The translations under genes were made by a program, and so were the position numbers. A stretch of DNA of 64,000 nucleotides from Pseudomonas sp. GR 6-02 (GTDB taxonomy: Bacteria; Pseudomonadota; Gammaproteobacteria; Pseudomonadales; Pseudomonadaceae): contig NZ_CP011567.1 in assembly GCF_001655615.1 (NCBI RefSeq), forward strand, positions 496,001-560,000. The letters run 5' to 3'. The notes beneath the pieces are model-generated. The model ran no database searches. It saw only the letters and a program-made list of their open reading frames with translations, and was not told the DNA's origin. Below, piece after piece: positions 55,064 through 62,604 of this stretch (position 1 is the stretch's first letter; each line of letters opens with the position of its first letter).

Positions 55064-55777
55064 ATGACTGCTCTGCGCCTTCCTTTTATTTTGATGCTCG
55101 CTGGCGTTCTTGGCCTGGCGGGTTGCAGCGTGCACCAGCCGGTGTCGCTGTATCAGCTGGACAGCGGAAGTCCGGCTCAGCCTGCGCAAAGCGCGGGCAT
55201 GGCGGTATTGTTGGGCCCGGTAACGGTTGCTGATTACCTGCAACGCGAAACCTTGTTGCAGCGTCAGCCGGATGGCAGCCTTCAAGCATCGGCCGACGGT
55301 CGTTGGGCGGGCAGCCTGTCGTCGGACATCGATCAGCTGTTGCTGCGTCAGGTCGCTGGTCATCTGGACAGCCAACGCGTTGTCCTGGCACCTGCGACAG
55401 TGGGCTTCACGCCGGATGTTCAGGTTCTGCTGACCATCACCCGTCTGGACTCGGGTGTGTCGCAACCGGCGATCCTGGACGCGCAATGGCGCCTGATCGA
55501 TCGTCGTGGTCAGGTGCGTGATAACCGTATCGTTCATCTGCAGGAGCAGCACTCCGGCGGCACGGCGTCCCAGGTTCAGGCCCAGGGTGTGTTGCTGCAG
55601 CGTCTGGCCGAGCAACTGTCCACAGCGCTCAAGCCACTGGCCAACCAGCCACCGATCGCTGAAGCACCGCGTAAACCAGCTGCCAAACCGGCAGCACCGG
55701 CAGCAGAGCCCGAGAAACAGCCAAAGATCCCGATGGCCTCGCCGATTCGTACGGATATGGAAGTGTTCAGGTTCTGA
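55064..55777 (+). CDS. PqiC/ABC-transport-auxiliary-like lipoprotein
   Basis: A 237-residue lipoprotein with the signal MTALRLPFILMLAGVLGLAGC and a globular domain of the YmbA/PqiC (DUF330) type: QPVSLYQLDSG just after the lipid Cys, GMAVLLGPVTVADYLQRETL near residue 45, and LLLRQVAGHL. PqiC partners MCE proteins PqiA/B in lipid transport in E. coli; no MCE gene is nearby. The C-terminal 45 residues are Ala/Pro/Lys-rich and look unstructured. ATG 55064 is preceded by GGATGGG; an open frame continues upstream through the parC terminator and is not used. Confidence 0.75.
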   Translation: MTALRLPFILMLAGVLGLAGCSVHQPVSLYQLDSGSPAQPAQSAGMAVLLGPVTVADYLQRETLLQRQPDGSLQASADGRWAGSLSSDIDQLLLRQVAGHLDSQRVVLAPATVGFTPDVQVLLTITRLDSGVSQPAILDAQWRLIDRRGQVRDNRIVHLQEQHSGGTASQVQAQGVLLQRLAEQLSTALKPLANQPPIAEAPRKPAAKPAAPAAEPEKQPKIPMASPIRTDMEVFRF

Positions 55778-55796
55778 GCCTGGATTGAGTCCAGAA

Positions 55797-55827
55797 CAAA
55801 GCCCGCCTTGTGCGGGCTTTGTTGTTT
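55797..55827 (+). terminator. Terminator of the PqiC-like gene
   Basis: CAAAGCCCGC (55797-55806) and GCGGGCTTTG (55812-55821) form the stem, with TTGTTTTTG after it. It lies 20 bases after the stop codon. Confidence 0.9.
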
Positions 55828-55838
55828 TTGCGGGTTGG

Positions 55839-55864
55839 TTGTAGCAGCTCGGCAGCTGCTACAA
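55839..55864. repeat. TTGTAGCAGCT hairpin repeat
   Basis: A perfect 11-bp palindrome: TTGTAGCAGCT (55839-55849), loop CGGC, AGCTGCTACAA (55854-55864). It shares the GTAGCAGC arm with the element at 2986-3019. Confidence 0.7.
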
Positions 55865-55875
55865 GAGTTAAGGGG

Positions 55876-55917
55876 CAACAAAAAGCCCGCAGACGATCAC
55901 TCATGTGCGGGCTTTGT
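55876..55917 (-). terminator. Terminator of the YtjB-like gene
   Basis: Read on the minus strand: AAAGCCCGCA (55907-55916), loop, TGCGGGCTTT (55882-55891), then TTGTTG. It faces the plus-strand terminator at 55797, with the hairpin repeat between them. Confidence 0.85.
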
Positions 55918-55936
55918 TACAAGCAGGGGTCAAGGT

Positions 55937-57466
55937 TTATGCCCGGCGTTCGTGCATCCGCGCCAGTTGCCGCTCCAGCATCGATGGATAAGGCTCCATC
56001 AGGCGTTCTACGCAGCACGCCCCCTCAGGGCTTGCAATCGGGCGGATCCGCGCACGCTGGCGAATCAGCGCGTCATCGCTGATCTTGCGCTCCACCAGCA
56101 GCAGGTTGCGGCTATGTTGCGACAGGGCCAGCGCATCCTGAGCGGTTTCGGTCAGCAGCAGGTCGATCTGGCTCAAGCTGAACAGTTCGTCGCCCAGTGT
56201 CAGGCCCAACTGCAATTGCAGGGTGATGCCGCTGTCGGCGACTTCGATCTGCAATTGATGGCCCAGGGCGCGCAGCAGCTCACCGCAGCAGATGGCGTTG
56301 GTCAGGTAGTCATCGCCGCTGTCTTCGGTGTGGAACAGCATCAGTGTGCTGCCATCGTTCAGGGTGTGCAGTTCGCTCTGGTAGAGCGACGCCGCCTGAT
56401 CGAGGCAATCGCGGTAGCGTTTGAGCAGCTCTTCCAGACGTGCGCGGGGCAGGCGACGCAGTTGATCCTGCGCGCCCAGTTGTACCGCCAGTACCGCGCT
56501 GTGTTGAGGTACGTTCGATACCTGCGGCTTTGCGATGGATTTCGGCGCATTGTCTGTCGAGTCGTCACGCAGATCGGCAAACGGGTCTTCGTCATCCTCG
56601 TCGTCTTCGACCGTGCTGACAATGCGTCGCGGAGCAGGCTTGAGACCTGCCACCGGTCGGCTTTCATCGAAGCTAGGATCACGCAGGTTGCGTACTTCGA
56701 AGGCCGGATCGGTCTCTTCGTCGTCATCGCTGTCGTTGAACTCGGGCTCTGGAACGGGCTCGGGTTCGGCCGGCTCCGGCGCGAAATTGGCGTGCAGCTG
56801 ACGAGCCAGATCGCCGACTTCATCCTGACGCTCGGTGGCCGGGGTGTATTCGTCGATATTGCGCAGCCACACGCGCAATTGCAGCAGCGGCGTGGAGATA
56901 TTGCGGCCCAGGCGCAGGCTCAAGGCCAGGGACAGCGCCAGCAGAATCGCGCTCAGAATGCCCATGCTTTGCAGGCTGATGGTCATCGGCTGCTGGAACT
57001 GATCCATGTCCAGGCTGATGCGCAGTTGCCCGGCGGTCACGTCCTGGAAGGTGATCTTGCTCTGGTACATGCCTTCGGCTTCGCCCAGCAGGCCGTGCTT
57101 GGGACGCTGACCGGCTTCGGCGAGGATGCGGTTATCCACGCTGTAGATGGCAGCGTGGGCCACCAGCTTGTTCTTGGTCAGGTTGTTGAGCAGCACATTC
57201 AGGCTGAGGATGTCGTTGGACACCAACAGCTCCGTGGCCGACGTAGCCGTCTGGGTAGTCAGGCTTTCGCCCAGGGCATCCGCCTGCTCGTGCATGGCCT
57301 GCTTGAACTGCAAACCCATCACGCAGGCATAGATCACCAGGGCCAGAGCGACCAGGATCACGTTATGGCTGGCAATGCGTAATGCGATCGGTACACGGCG
57401 ATGACGCAGTGCCCGGAAGATCAGCAGAAAGAAGTTATCGGTTTTTACTGGCGTGGGCCGGTTCAC
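55937..57466 (-). CDS. YtjB/Smp-like inner membrane protein (AhpA family)
   Basis: A 509-residue protein with two N-terminal membrane helices (about 28-50 and 165-185) around a periplasmic loop, the layout of the YtjB/Smp (PF10144) group. Next is a long acidic, low-complexity linker (EPEPVPEPEFNDSDDDEET and following) and a C-terminal cytoplasmic domain of about 170 residues. E. coli ytjB also lies beside and opposite to serB, which supports the family. Molecular function is unknown. The gap to serB (134 bases) holds both promoters. Confidence 0.78.
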   Translation of the reverse strand: MNRPTPVKTDNFFLLIFRALRHRRVPIALRIASHNVILVALALVIYACVMGLQFKQAMHEQADALGESLTTQTATSATELLVSNDILSLNVLLNNLTKNKLVAHAAIYSVDNRILAEAGQRPKHGLLGEAEGMYQSKITFQDVTAGQLRISLDMDQFQQPMTISLQSMGILSAILLALSLALSLRLGRNISTPLLQLRVWLRNIDEYTPATERQDEVGDLARQLHANFAPEPAEPEPVPEPEFNDSDDDEETDPAFEVRNLRDPSFDESRPVAGLKPAPRRIVSTVEDDEDDEDPFADLRDDSTDNAPKSIAKPQVSNVPQHSAVLAVQLGAQDQLRRLPRARLEELLKRYRDCLDQAASLYQSELHTLNDGSTLMLFHTEDSGDDYLTNAICCGELLRALGHQLQIEVADSGITLQLQLGLTLGDELFSLSQIDLLLTETAQDALALSQHSRNLLLVERKISDDALIRQRARIRPIASPEGACCVERLMEPYPSMLERQLARMHERRA

Positions 57467-57600
57467 TTGAGCTCGGCTCTTTGTCCGTGAAGTTGACGCG
57501 CAGTATAGCGACAGGCCCTAGGCCGTCAAAGCGCTCGCGGTGCCCGATGGTCACTGAAAATGGGTAGAATGCGGTTTTTTTCCACCTGCGGGGGTGCGCC

Positions 57601-58815
57601 TTGCGCGAAATCGTCCTGATAAACATCACGGGAGTCGACCGTCCGGGTCTGACTGCGGCCATAACCGGCGTTCTGGCCCAGGGTGGTGTGAACATTCTCG
57701 ACATCGGTCAGGCGGTGATCCACGACACCCTGTCGTTCGGCATCCTGGTTGAAATTCCTGACACCGAGCAAGGCAACTCGGTGCTCAAAGACATCCTGTT
57801 CAAAGGCTATGAGCTTGAGCAACAAGTGCGTTTCACGCCGGTGTCCGAAGAGGATTACCAGCAGTGGGTCGGCAACCAGGGCAAGAAACGCCACATCGTC
57901 ACCCTGTTGACCCGCAAAGTGACCGCCGAGCAATTGCAGCGTGTGAGTTCGATCACCGCCAAATACGGTCTGAACATCGACCATATCGACCGTCTGTCCG
58001 GGCGCATGCCGCTGGACACCCCGGCCGACAAGGGCAAGGGTTGCATCGAGTTTTCCGTGCGTGGCGAAGCGGCTGACCCGCAAGCGCTGCGGGCTGAATT
58101 CCTCAGCGTTGCGCAAGAGCTGAACGTCGACATCGCCTTCCAGGAAGATTCGCTGTTCCGCCGTAACCGTCGTCTGGCGGTGTTCGACATGGACTCGACG
58201 CTGATTGAAGCCGAGGTCATCGACGAACTGGCCAAGGCCGCCGGCGTTGGCGACCAGGTGTCCGCGATTACTGAGCGGGCGATGGCCGGCGAGCTGGACT
58301 TCCGCGCCAGCTTCAAGGAGCGCCTGGCCTTGCTGCAAGGGCTGGACGTCAGCGTGCTGGACTCCATCGGTGCTTCCCTGCGCCTGACCGAGGGCGCCGA
58401 AACCCTGTTCGCCGAACTCAAGCGCCTGGGCTACAAGACCGCGATTCTGTCGGGCGGCTTCACCTACTTCGCCAAGCAACTGCAAGCCAAGCTGGGCATC
58501 GACTATGTGTTCGCCAACGAACTGGAAGTGGTCGACGGCAAGGTCACCGGCGTGGCGGTCGAGCCGATTGTCGATGCGCAGCGCAAGGCGGATTTGCTGC
58601 GTGAGCTGGCGCATAAAGAAGGTTTGCGTCTGGAGCAGACGATTGCCGTCGGTGACGGTGCCAACGACCTGCCGATGCTGGCGATTGCCGGGCTGGGCGT
58701 AGCGTTCCGCGCCAAACCATTGGTCAAACAATCGGCGAAGCAGGCGATTTCCACCCTTGGGCTGGATGGCGTGCTGTATCTGCTGGGTTTCCGGGATCGC
58801 GACGGGCAGCTCTGA
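57601..58815 (+). CDS. serB: Phosphoserine phosphatase
   Basis: It removes phosphate from phosphoserine in the last step of serine synthesis. The 404-residue protein has two N-terminal ACT-type domains (about 1-80 and 95-175: ITGVDRPGLTAAITGVL, KYGLNIDHIDRLSG) and the C-terminal HAD domain with FDMDSTLIEAE near residue 197, LSGGFTYFAKQLQ near 283 and GDGANDLPML near 351. The start is TTG at 57601 with GGGGGTG upstream. A 16-bp hairpin follows. Confidence 0.95.
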   Translation: MREIVLINITGVDRPGLTAAITGVLAQGGVNILDIGQAVIHDTLSFGILVEIPDTEQGNSVLKDILFKGYELEQQVRFTPVSEEDYQQWVGNQGKKRHIVTLLTRKVTAEQLQRVSSITAKYGLNIDHIDRLSGRMPLDTPADKGKGCIEFSVRGEAADPQALRAEFLSVAQELNVDIAFQEDSLFRRNRRLAVFDMDSTLIEAEVIDELAKAAGVGDQVSAITERAMAGELDFRASFKERLALLQGLDVSVLDSIGASLRLTEGAETLFAELKRLGYKTAILSGGFTYFAKQLQAKLGIDYVFANELEVVDGKVTGVAVEPIVDAQRKADLLRELAHKEGLRLEQTIAVGDGANDLPMLAIAGLGVAFRAKPLVKQSAKQAISTLGLDGVLYLLGFRDRDGQL

Positions 58816-58830
58816 GTTTTCGACCGTCCG

Positions 58831-58868
58831 GGCGCCCCCATCGCGATCTTGCTCGCGATGGGGGCGCC
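58831..58868. terminator. Perfect 16-bp hairpin between serB and the convergent gene
   Basis: GGCGCCCCCATCGCGA (58831-58846) and TCGCGATGGGGGCGCC (58853-58868) with a 6-base loop TCTTGC. It is a long, perfect, REP-like stem between convergent genes. Without a T run, termination is probable but not certain. Confidence 0.75.
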
Positions 58869-58888
58869 TCGGTCTCTGGGCCCCGCCG

Positions 58889-60676
58889 CTATAGCGACTT
58901 CCACAACGAATCAAACTCTTGCGCTACCCCGACCACGCCGCCTTCCGCGGCGTTTTCGTTTCTGGCTACCTCCAGCGAGCGGTAGGCAAACTGATTGAAG
59001 CTGTTGGTGCTCGTCATCCGTCGCTCCAGCTCGGCCGGGCGTTCCTGGCCATTGGTGTTGATCAGCACCTTATTCCCTTCCTGGAACGGCAGGCGCGGGG
59101 TGAGCAGGGTGGCCGGCAGGTCGATGGCGCTGATGGCGGGCAGTAACAGCCCGCGCAAGTACTGGCTGTGTTCGTCGTCGGAGCGAATCAGTTGCAGGCC
59201 GCAGGGCTCGGCGTAAGGCGCAACCTGCTCGATACCCATCTGCGTGCCACCGCCCCGTACCTGGCGGATCCAGCGCACCACGGCAACGCTCCAGCCTTGA
59301 CCGGCCGTATCCTCGATACCGACCATTTCGCCAGCCTGCAGTTCGGCAGGCACTGCGCCGGGCCAGGCCAGGCAATAACCGCCAGGGCTGTGATTGATCA
59401 CCGGTAGCGCGTAGGTCGGGAAATGCTGTTGGCCGGACGCCTCGTGGTTGTCATGTTTCTGAAGGTGTGGATATTCGATCTCTTCGTAGGGCAGCAGCGT
59501 GTCTGCCGTGCCATGGGGGGCGGCGTCGAAGGCCTGTTTCCATTGGTCCTTGGCGCGTCCTGTCGGCTCGGTTGCCGAGAACTGCGCGGGACGGGCGCCG
59601 GGTTTTTTCAGGATGTCGTTGAACGGGCGTTTGCCACCGAGATAAAAGTGCAGGGCGCTCATGCCCACGCACAGGGTCAACGTGCCGTGGCCGACGGTGC
59701 GCTGGAAGCCGCGCTCGGAGGCCTGCCCCCAGGCGGCATGCAGGTGTTGCAGCGTATCCAGATTGAGGCCCATCGGAACCGGCAGCGGCGATGCCTTGTC
59801 GGCCGATTGTTGCAGATGGGTTTCGATGGCGGCGACCAGGGGCTGCGGGTCGATCCCCAACAAGCGCTCCTGGTGTTCGGCCGGGAACTTGGTGCGATAA
59901 CGCGGGCCGCTGTCGAGGTCCGAGGCGACGGCAAACAGCCCGCTGTCCGGTTTGGCTGGTTGCAGTTTGATCCATTGGCTCCAGGGTTCCAGCACCTCGG
60001 CGAGCCGGGCGATCTGGTTCTGGCGCAGTTGATTGCAGCGTGAAGCGCCCAGCAGGAGGGCGACGACGTAGGTCTGCTCGATACTCAGGCTTTGCGTCTG
60101 GCTGGCCAGTTCATCGCGCACGCTCTGATGTTGCAGCTGATGTTCGCAGCCGATCCGGTACAGCTGATGCAGTTCCAGCCACAGCCCTTCGGGCGCCGGG
60201 CAATAGAGCTCAGTTGCGCGGATCAAAGTACCGTTCAAGCAATGGACGGCACGTTGCAATGACTGGGTCAGCAGCGGCGCACGGTCTTTACTGAAGCGCG
60301 GTGCGATGCGGACGACGATCTGCTTGTAGCCGATCGCCAAGTGGCTCTGCAGCACCTGGCAAAGGTTGGCGATTTTGCGCGAACGCTCGTCGAGCACAAT
60401 GGCCTGATGCAGGAAATGCCGCTCCAGGTGCTTGCAGACGTAATACACCTCGGGCCGCAGCAATTCGAGCAATTGCAGGCGATTGTCGCTGGGTGTGAGC
60501 AACTGGTTGAGTTCGCTCAGGCCTTGATACAACTGGCGAGCGGTTTCACCGATGTTGGCTTTGGGCAGGTTGGCGATCCAGCGCTTGAGGTCGCGTGGCG
60601 TGGCTTCGCAGAAAGACAGGCGCGACTGCGTCGGGATCGGTGCGCGTAGCAGCAGGGCAGGATTGGTCTCATTCAT
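58889..60676 (-). CDS. Large PilZ-like conserved protein (PA4958-like)
   Basis: A 595-residue protein with no signal peptide or membrane helix. The N-terminal 200 residues are alpha-helical (LPKANIGETARQLYQGLSEL). The C-terminal part from about 430 has PVINHSPGGYCLAWPG near 437, in line with the (D/N)xSxxG half of a PilZ domain, followed by VGIEDTAGQGWSVAVVRWIR. The RxxxR half is not seen, so cyclic di-GMP binding is doubtful. I recall homologs labelled molecular chaperone without proof. ATG 60676 (MNETNPALLLRAP) is chosen; a TTG 11 codons upstream is possible. Confidence 0.65.
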   Translation of the reverse strand: MNETNPALLLRAPIPTQSRLSFCEATPRDLKRWIANLPKANIGETARQLYQGLSELNQLLTPSDNRLQLLELLRPEVYYVCKHLERHFLHQAIVLDERSRKIANLCQVLQSHLAIGYKQIVVRIAPRFSKDRAPLLTQSLQRAVHCLNGTLIRATELYCPAPEGLWLELHQLYRIGCEHQLQHQSVRDELASQTQSLSIEQTYVVALLLGASRCNQLRQNQIARLAEVLEPWSQWIKLQPAKPDSGLFAVASDLDSGPRYRTKFPAEHQERLLGIDPQPLVAAIETHLQQSADKASPLPVPMGLNLDTLQHLHAAWGQASERGFQRTVGHGTLTLCVGMSALHFYLGGKRPFNDILKKPGARPAQFSATEPTGRAKDQWKQAFDAAPHGTADTLLPYEEIEYPHLQKHDNHEASGQQHFPTYALPVINHSPGGYCLAWPGAVPAELQAGEMVGIEDTAGQGWSVAVVRWIRQVRGGGTQMGIEQVAPYAEPCGLQLIRSDDEHSQYLRGLLLPAISAIDLPATLLTPRLPFQEGNKVLINTNGQERPAELERRMTSTNSFNQFAYRSLEVARNENAAEGGVVGVAQEFDSLWKSL

Positions 60677-60771
60677 GCCGTGGACAAACTCCGACCGTGA
60701 AATGGGCAACGAATGACTTTAACTGTAGCAGCTATGAACGCTGGAGGAGGGGGCGCAGCGGGAGGAAATGT

Positions 60772-60802
60772 CCGATCCCACGAAAGGCGTTCGTGGGATC
60801 GG
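60772..60802 (-). terminator. Hairpin after psd
   Basis: A perfect 13-bp stem CCGATCCCACGAA (60772-60784) / TTCGTGGGATCGG (60790-60802) over a 5-base loop, 9 bases beyond the psd stop. There is no clear T run on either strand. Confidence 0.7.
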
Positions 60803-60811
60803 ATCGAGGGA

Positions 60812-61672
60812 TCAGGCGGTTGGCAGGCCGATGCCCTGGCCCATCTGCACTGGCGAAAGGGCGCCCAGCCCTTCAGTCCATTTCACTTGATCCGGCCCGA
60901 ACAGCACGACCGCCGTAGAACCGAGCTTGAAACGACCCAGTTCCGCACCTTTTTCCAAGTGAATCGGCGCACGGGCCGCTTCGTCGTAGCGGAAGGTTTT
61001 CAGCTCGCGTTTTGGCGGTGTGACCAAGCCAGCCCAAACGGTTTCGATCGACGCCACAATCATCGCACCCACCAGTACCACGGCCATCGGGCCGCGTTCA
61101 GTGTCGAAAATGCACGCTACACGCTCATTGCGGGCGAACAGTTCCGGAACGTTTTCAGCGGTGGTCTGGTTGACCGAGAAGATGCGGCCGGGGATGTAGA
61201 CCATTTCGCGCAGGGTGCCGGCCAGCGGCATGTGCACACGGTGGTAGTCTTTCGGCGACAGGTAAATGGTGGCGAAATCGCCGCCCATGAAGGGCGCTGC
61301 GTTGGCTGCGTCGCCACCCAGCAGTTCCAGCACGCTGAAGCTGTGGCCCTTGGCCTGGAAAACGCGACCGTGTTCGATCGGGCCGAGCTGGCTGACGGCA
61401 CCGTCGGCCGGGCTGAGGATCGCGCCCGGGGTTTGATCCAGCGGGCGAGCGCCGTCTTTCAAGGCGCGGGTGAAGAACGCATTGAAGTGCTCGTAAGCGG
61501 TCAGGTCTTCGACCAGCGCCTGGGACATGTCCACTTGATAACGCTTGGCGAACCAGGCAGTAAAGGCATTCTTGAACCAGCGCACGCGGCATTCGGCAAT
61601 GCAGCCGGCCAGTCGCGAGAGCAAGTGATGGGGCAGCAGGTATTGGCTGAGGATAAACAAACGCTTATTCAT
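60812..61672 (-). CDS. psd: Phosphatidylserine decarboxylase
   Basis: It converts phosphatidylserine to phosphatidylethanolamine at the inner membrane. The 286-residue proenzyme contains the self-cleavage motif LGST (residues 250-253, cleavage before Ser252 gives the pyruvoyl group). Other conserved parts are [10 protein letters not shown] near residue 87, [10 protein letters not shown] near 142 and [12 protein letters not shown] near the start. ATG 61672 has AAGGACAG upstream. It lies 18 bases after rhdA, probably in one transcript. Confidence 0.95.
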   Translation of the reverse strand: MNKRLFILSQYLLPHHLLSRLAGCIAECRVRWFKNAFTAWFAKRYQVDMSQALVEDLTAYEHFNAFFTRALKDGARPLDQTPGAILSPADGAVSQLGPIEHGRVFQAKGHSFSVLELLGGDAANAAPFMGGDFATIYLSPKDYHRVHMPLAGTLREMVYIPGRIFSVNQTTAENVPELFARNERVACIFDTERGPMAVVLVGAMIVASIETVWAGLVTPPKRELKTFRYDEAARAPIHLEKGAELGRFKLGSTAVVLFGPDQVKWTEGLGALSPVQMGQGIGLPTA

Positions 61673-61690
61673 TAACTGTCCTTGAAAAAC

Positions 61691-62506
61691 TTAAATCTCT
61701 ACGGGCGTGTCAGGGTGGTTGCCCCATTCGCCCCAGGAGCCGGCGTAGCCTTTGACCCGCGGATAACCGAGCGCCTTGGCCACCAGGTAGGTGAAGCCAG
61801 AACGATGGTGTGTCTGGCAGTGGGTAATGACTTCTTTGTCTTTGGTAATGCCGAGTTGTTCCAGGATTTTCGGCATGTCGGTGCGGATGCGCAGGTTGCG
61901 CGCCTGATCCATGCCAGCGGTCCACTCGAAATTGACCGCGCCGGGAATGTGCCCGCCCTTGGCCGCCAACACTTTCTCGCCGGAGTATTCCAGCGGGCCG
62001 CGTGCGTCCCAGATCGCCAGGTCAGCAGCGCCGAGGCGGCTTTGCAGGTATTCGCGGGTGGCGACAGGTTCGTCGTGCAGGGTCAGGGCGACCGGGCCGC
62101 CGACTGCCGGCGGGATCTGGATCGACATGGGCAAGCCTTCCGCCAGCCAGGCCGGCAGGCCGCCGTCGACATAGTGATATTTGCTGTGGCCGATGACATC
62201 CAGCAGCCAGATAAAGCGCCCGGCCCAACCGCCGCCTTCGTCGTCATAGACGACATAGACTGCATCGGGGTTGTGCCCCAGTTCGCCGAACAATGCTTCA
62301 AGCGCGGCGTGGGTCGGCAACAGGCCCGGCGCAGGCGCCTGACCCAGTTGAGTGCGTTTTGGATCGACAAAGCGTGCACCGGGGATATGCCCTTCGGCAT
62401 AGCGGGCGCTGCTGGTCAGGTCCACCAGAATCAGTTCGCGGGAGTCGAGACGCGAGAGCAGGTCGCTCGGTTCGATCACCAGCGCCAAGCCAGAGAAGTC
62501 AGACAT
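61691..62506 (-). CDS. rhdA: Thiosulfate sulfurtransferase (rhodanese)
   Basis: It transfers sulfane sulfur from thiosulfate to cyanide or other thiophiles; in cyanide-making pseudomonads it helps detoxification. The 271-residue, two-domain protein has an inactive N-terminal rhodanese domain (LILVDLTSSARYAEGHIPGA) and a C-terminal one with the active loop HCQTHHRSGFTY, with the catalytic Cys near residue 230. This loop and the length match the RhdA of Azotobacter and P. aeruginosa. The ATG at 62506 follows CTGGAG; a short in-frame extension upstream is not needed. Confidence 0.94.
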   Translation of the reverse strand: MSDFSGLALVIEPSDLLSRLDSRELILVDLTSSARYAEGHIPGARFVDPKRTQLGQAPAPGLLPTHAALEALFGELGHNPDAVYVVYDDEGGGWAGRFIWLLDVIGHSKYHYVDGGLPAWLAEGLPMSIQIPPAVGGPVALTLHDEPVATREYLQSRLGAADLAIWDARGPLEYSGEKVLAAKGGHIPGAVNFEWTAGMDQARNLRIRTDMPKILEQLGITKDKEVITHCQTHHRSGFTYLVAKALGYPRVKGYAGSWGEWGNHPDTPVEI

Positions 62507-62553
62507 GTGAGGTCTCCAGAGCACAAAGGGGAGGATTGTAGCGCAGCGTCATG

Positions 62554-62604
62554 AGGGCCTGTTATCAGTTATTTTGGGGCAGGAAATAACTGATAACAGG
62601 CCCT
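62554..62604. repeat. Perfect 21-bp inverted repeat at the HDOD gene end
   Basis: Arm 1 (62554-62574) starts AGGGCCTGTTATC and arm 2 (62584-62604) is its exact reverse complement, with a 9-base loop TGGGGCAGG. Arm 2 overlaps two bases of the HDOD stop codon. It may terminate that gene before rhdA, but no T run follows. Confidence 0.85.

Noticed and set aside
62554..62604. End of an insertion sequence
   Set aside because: No transposase, partner end or target duplication is seen nearby; kept only as an inverted repeat.
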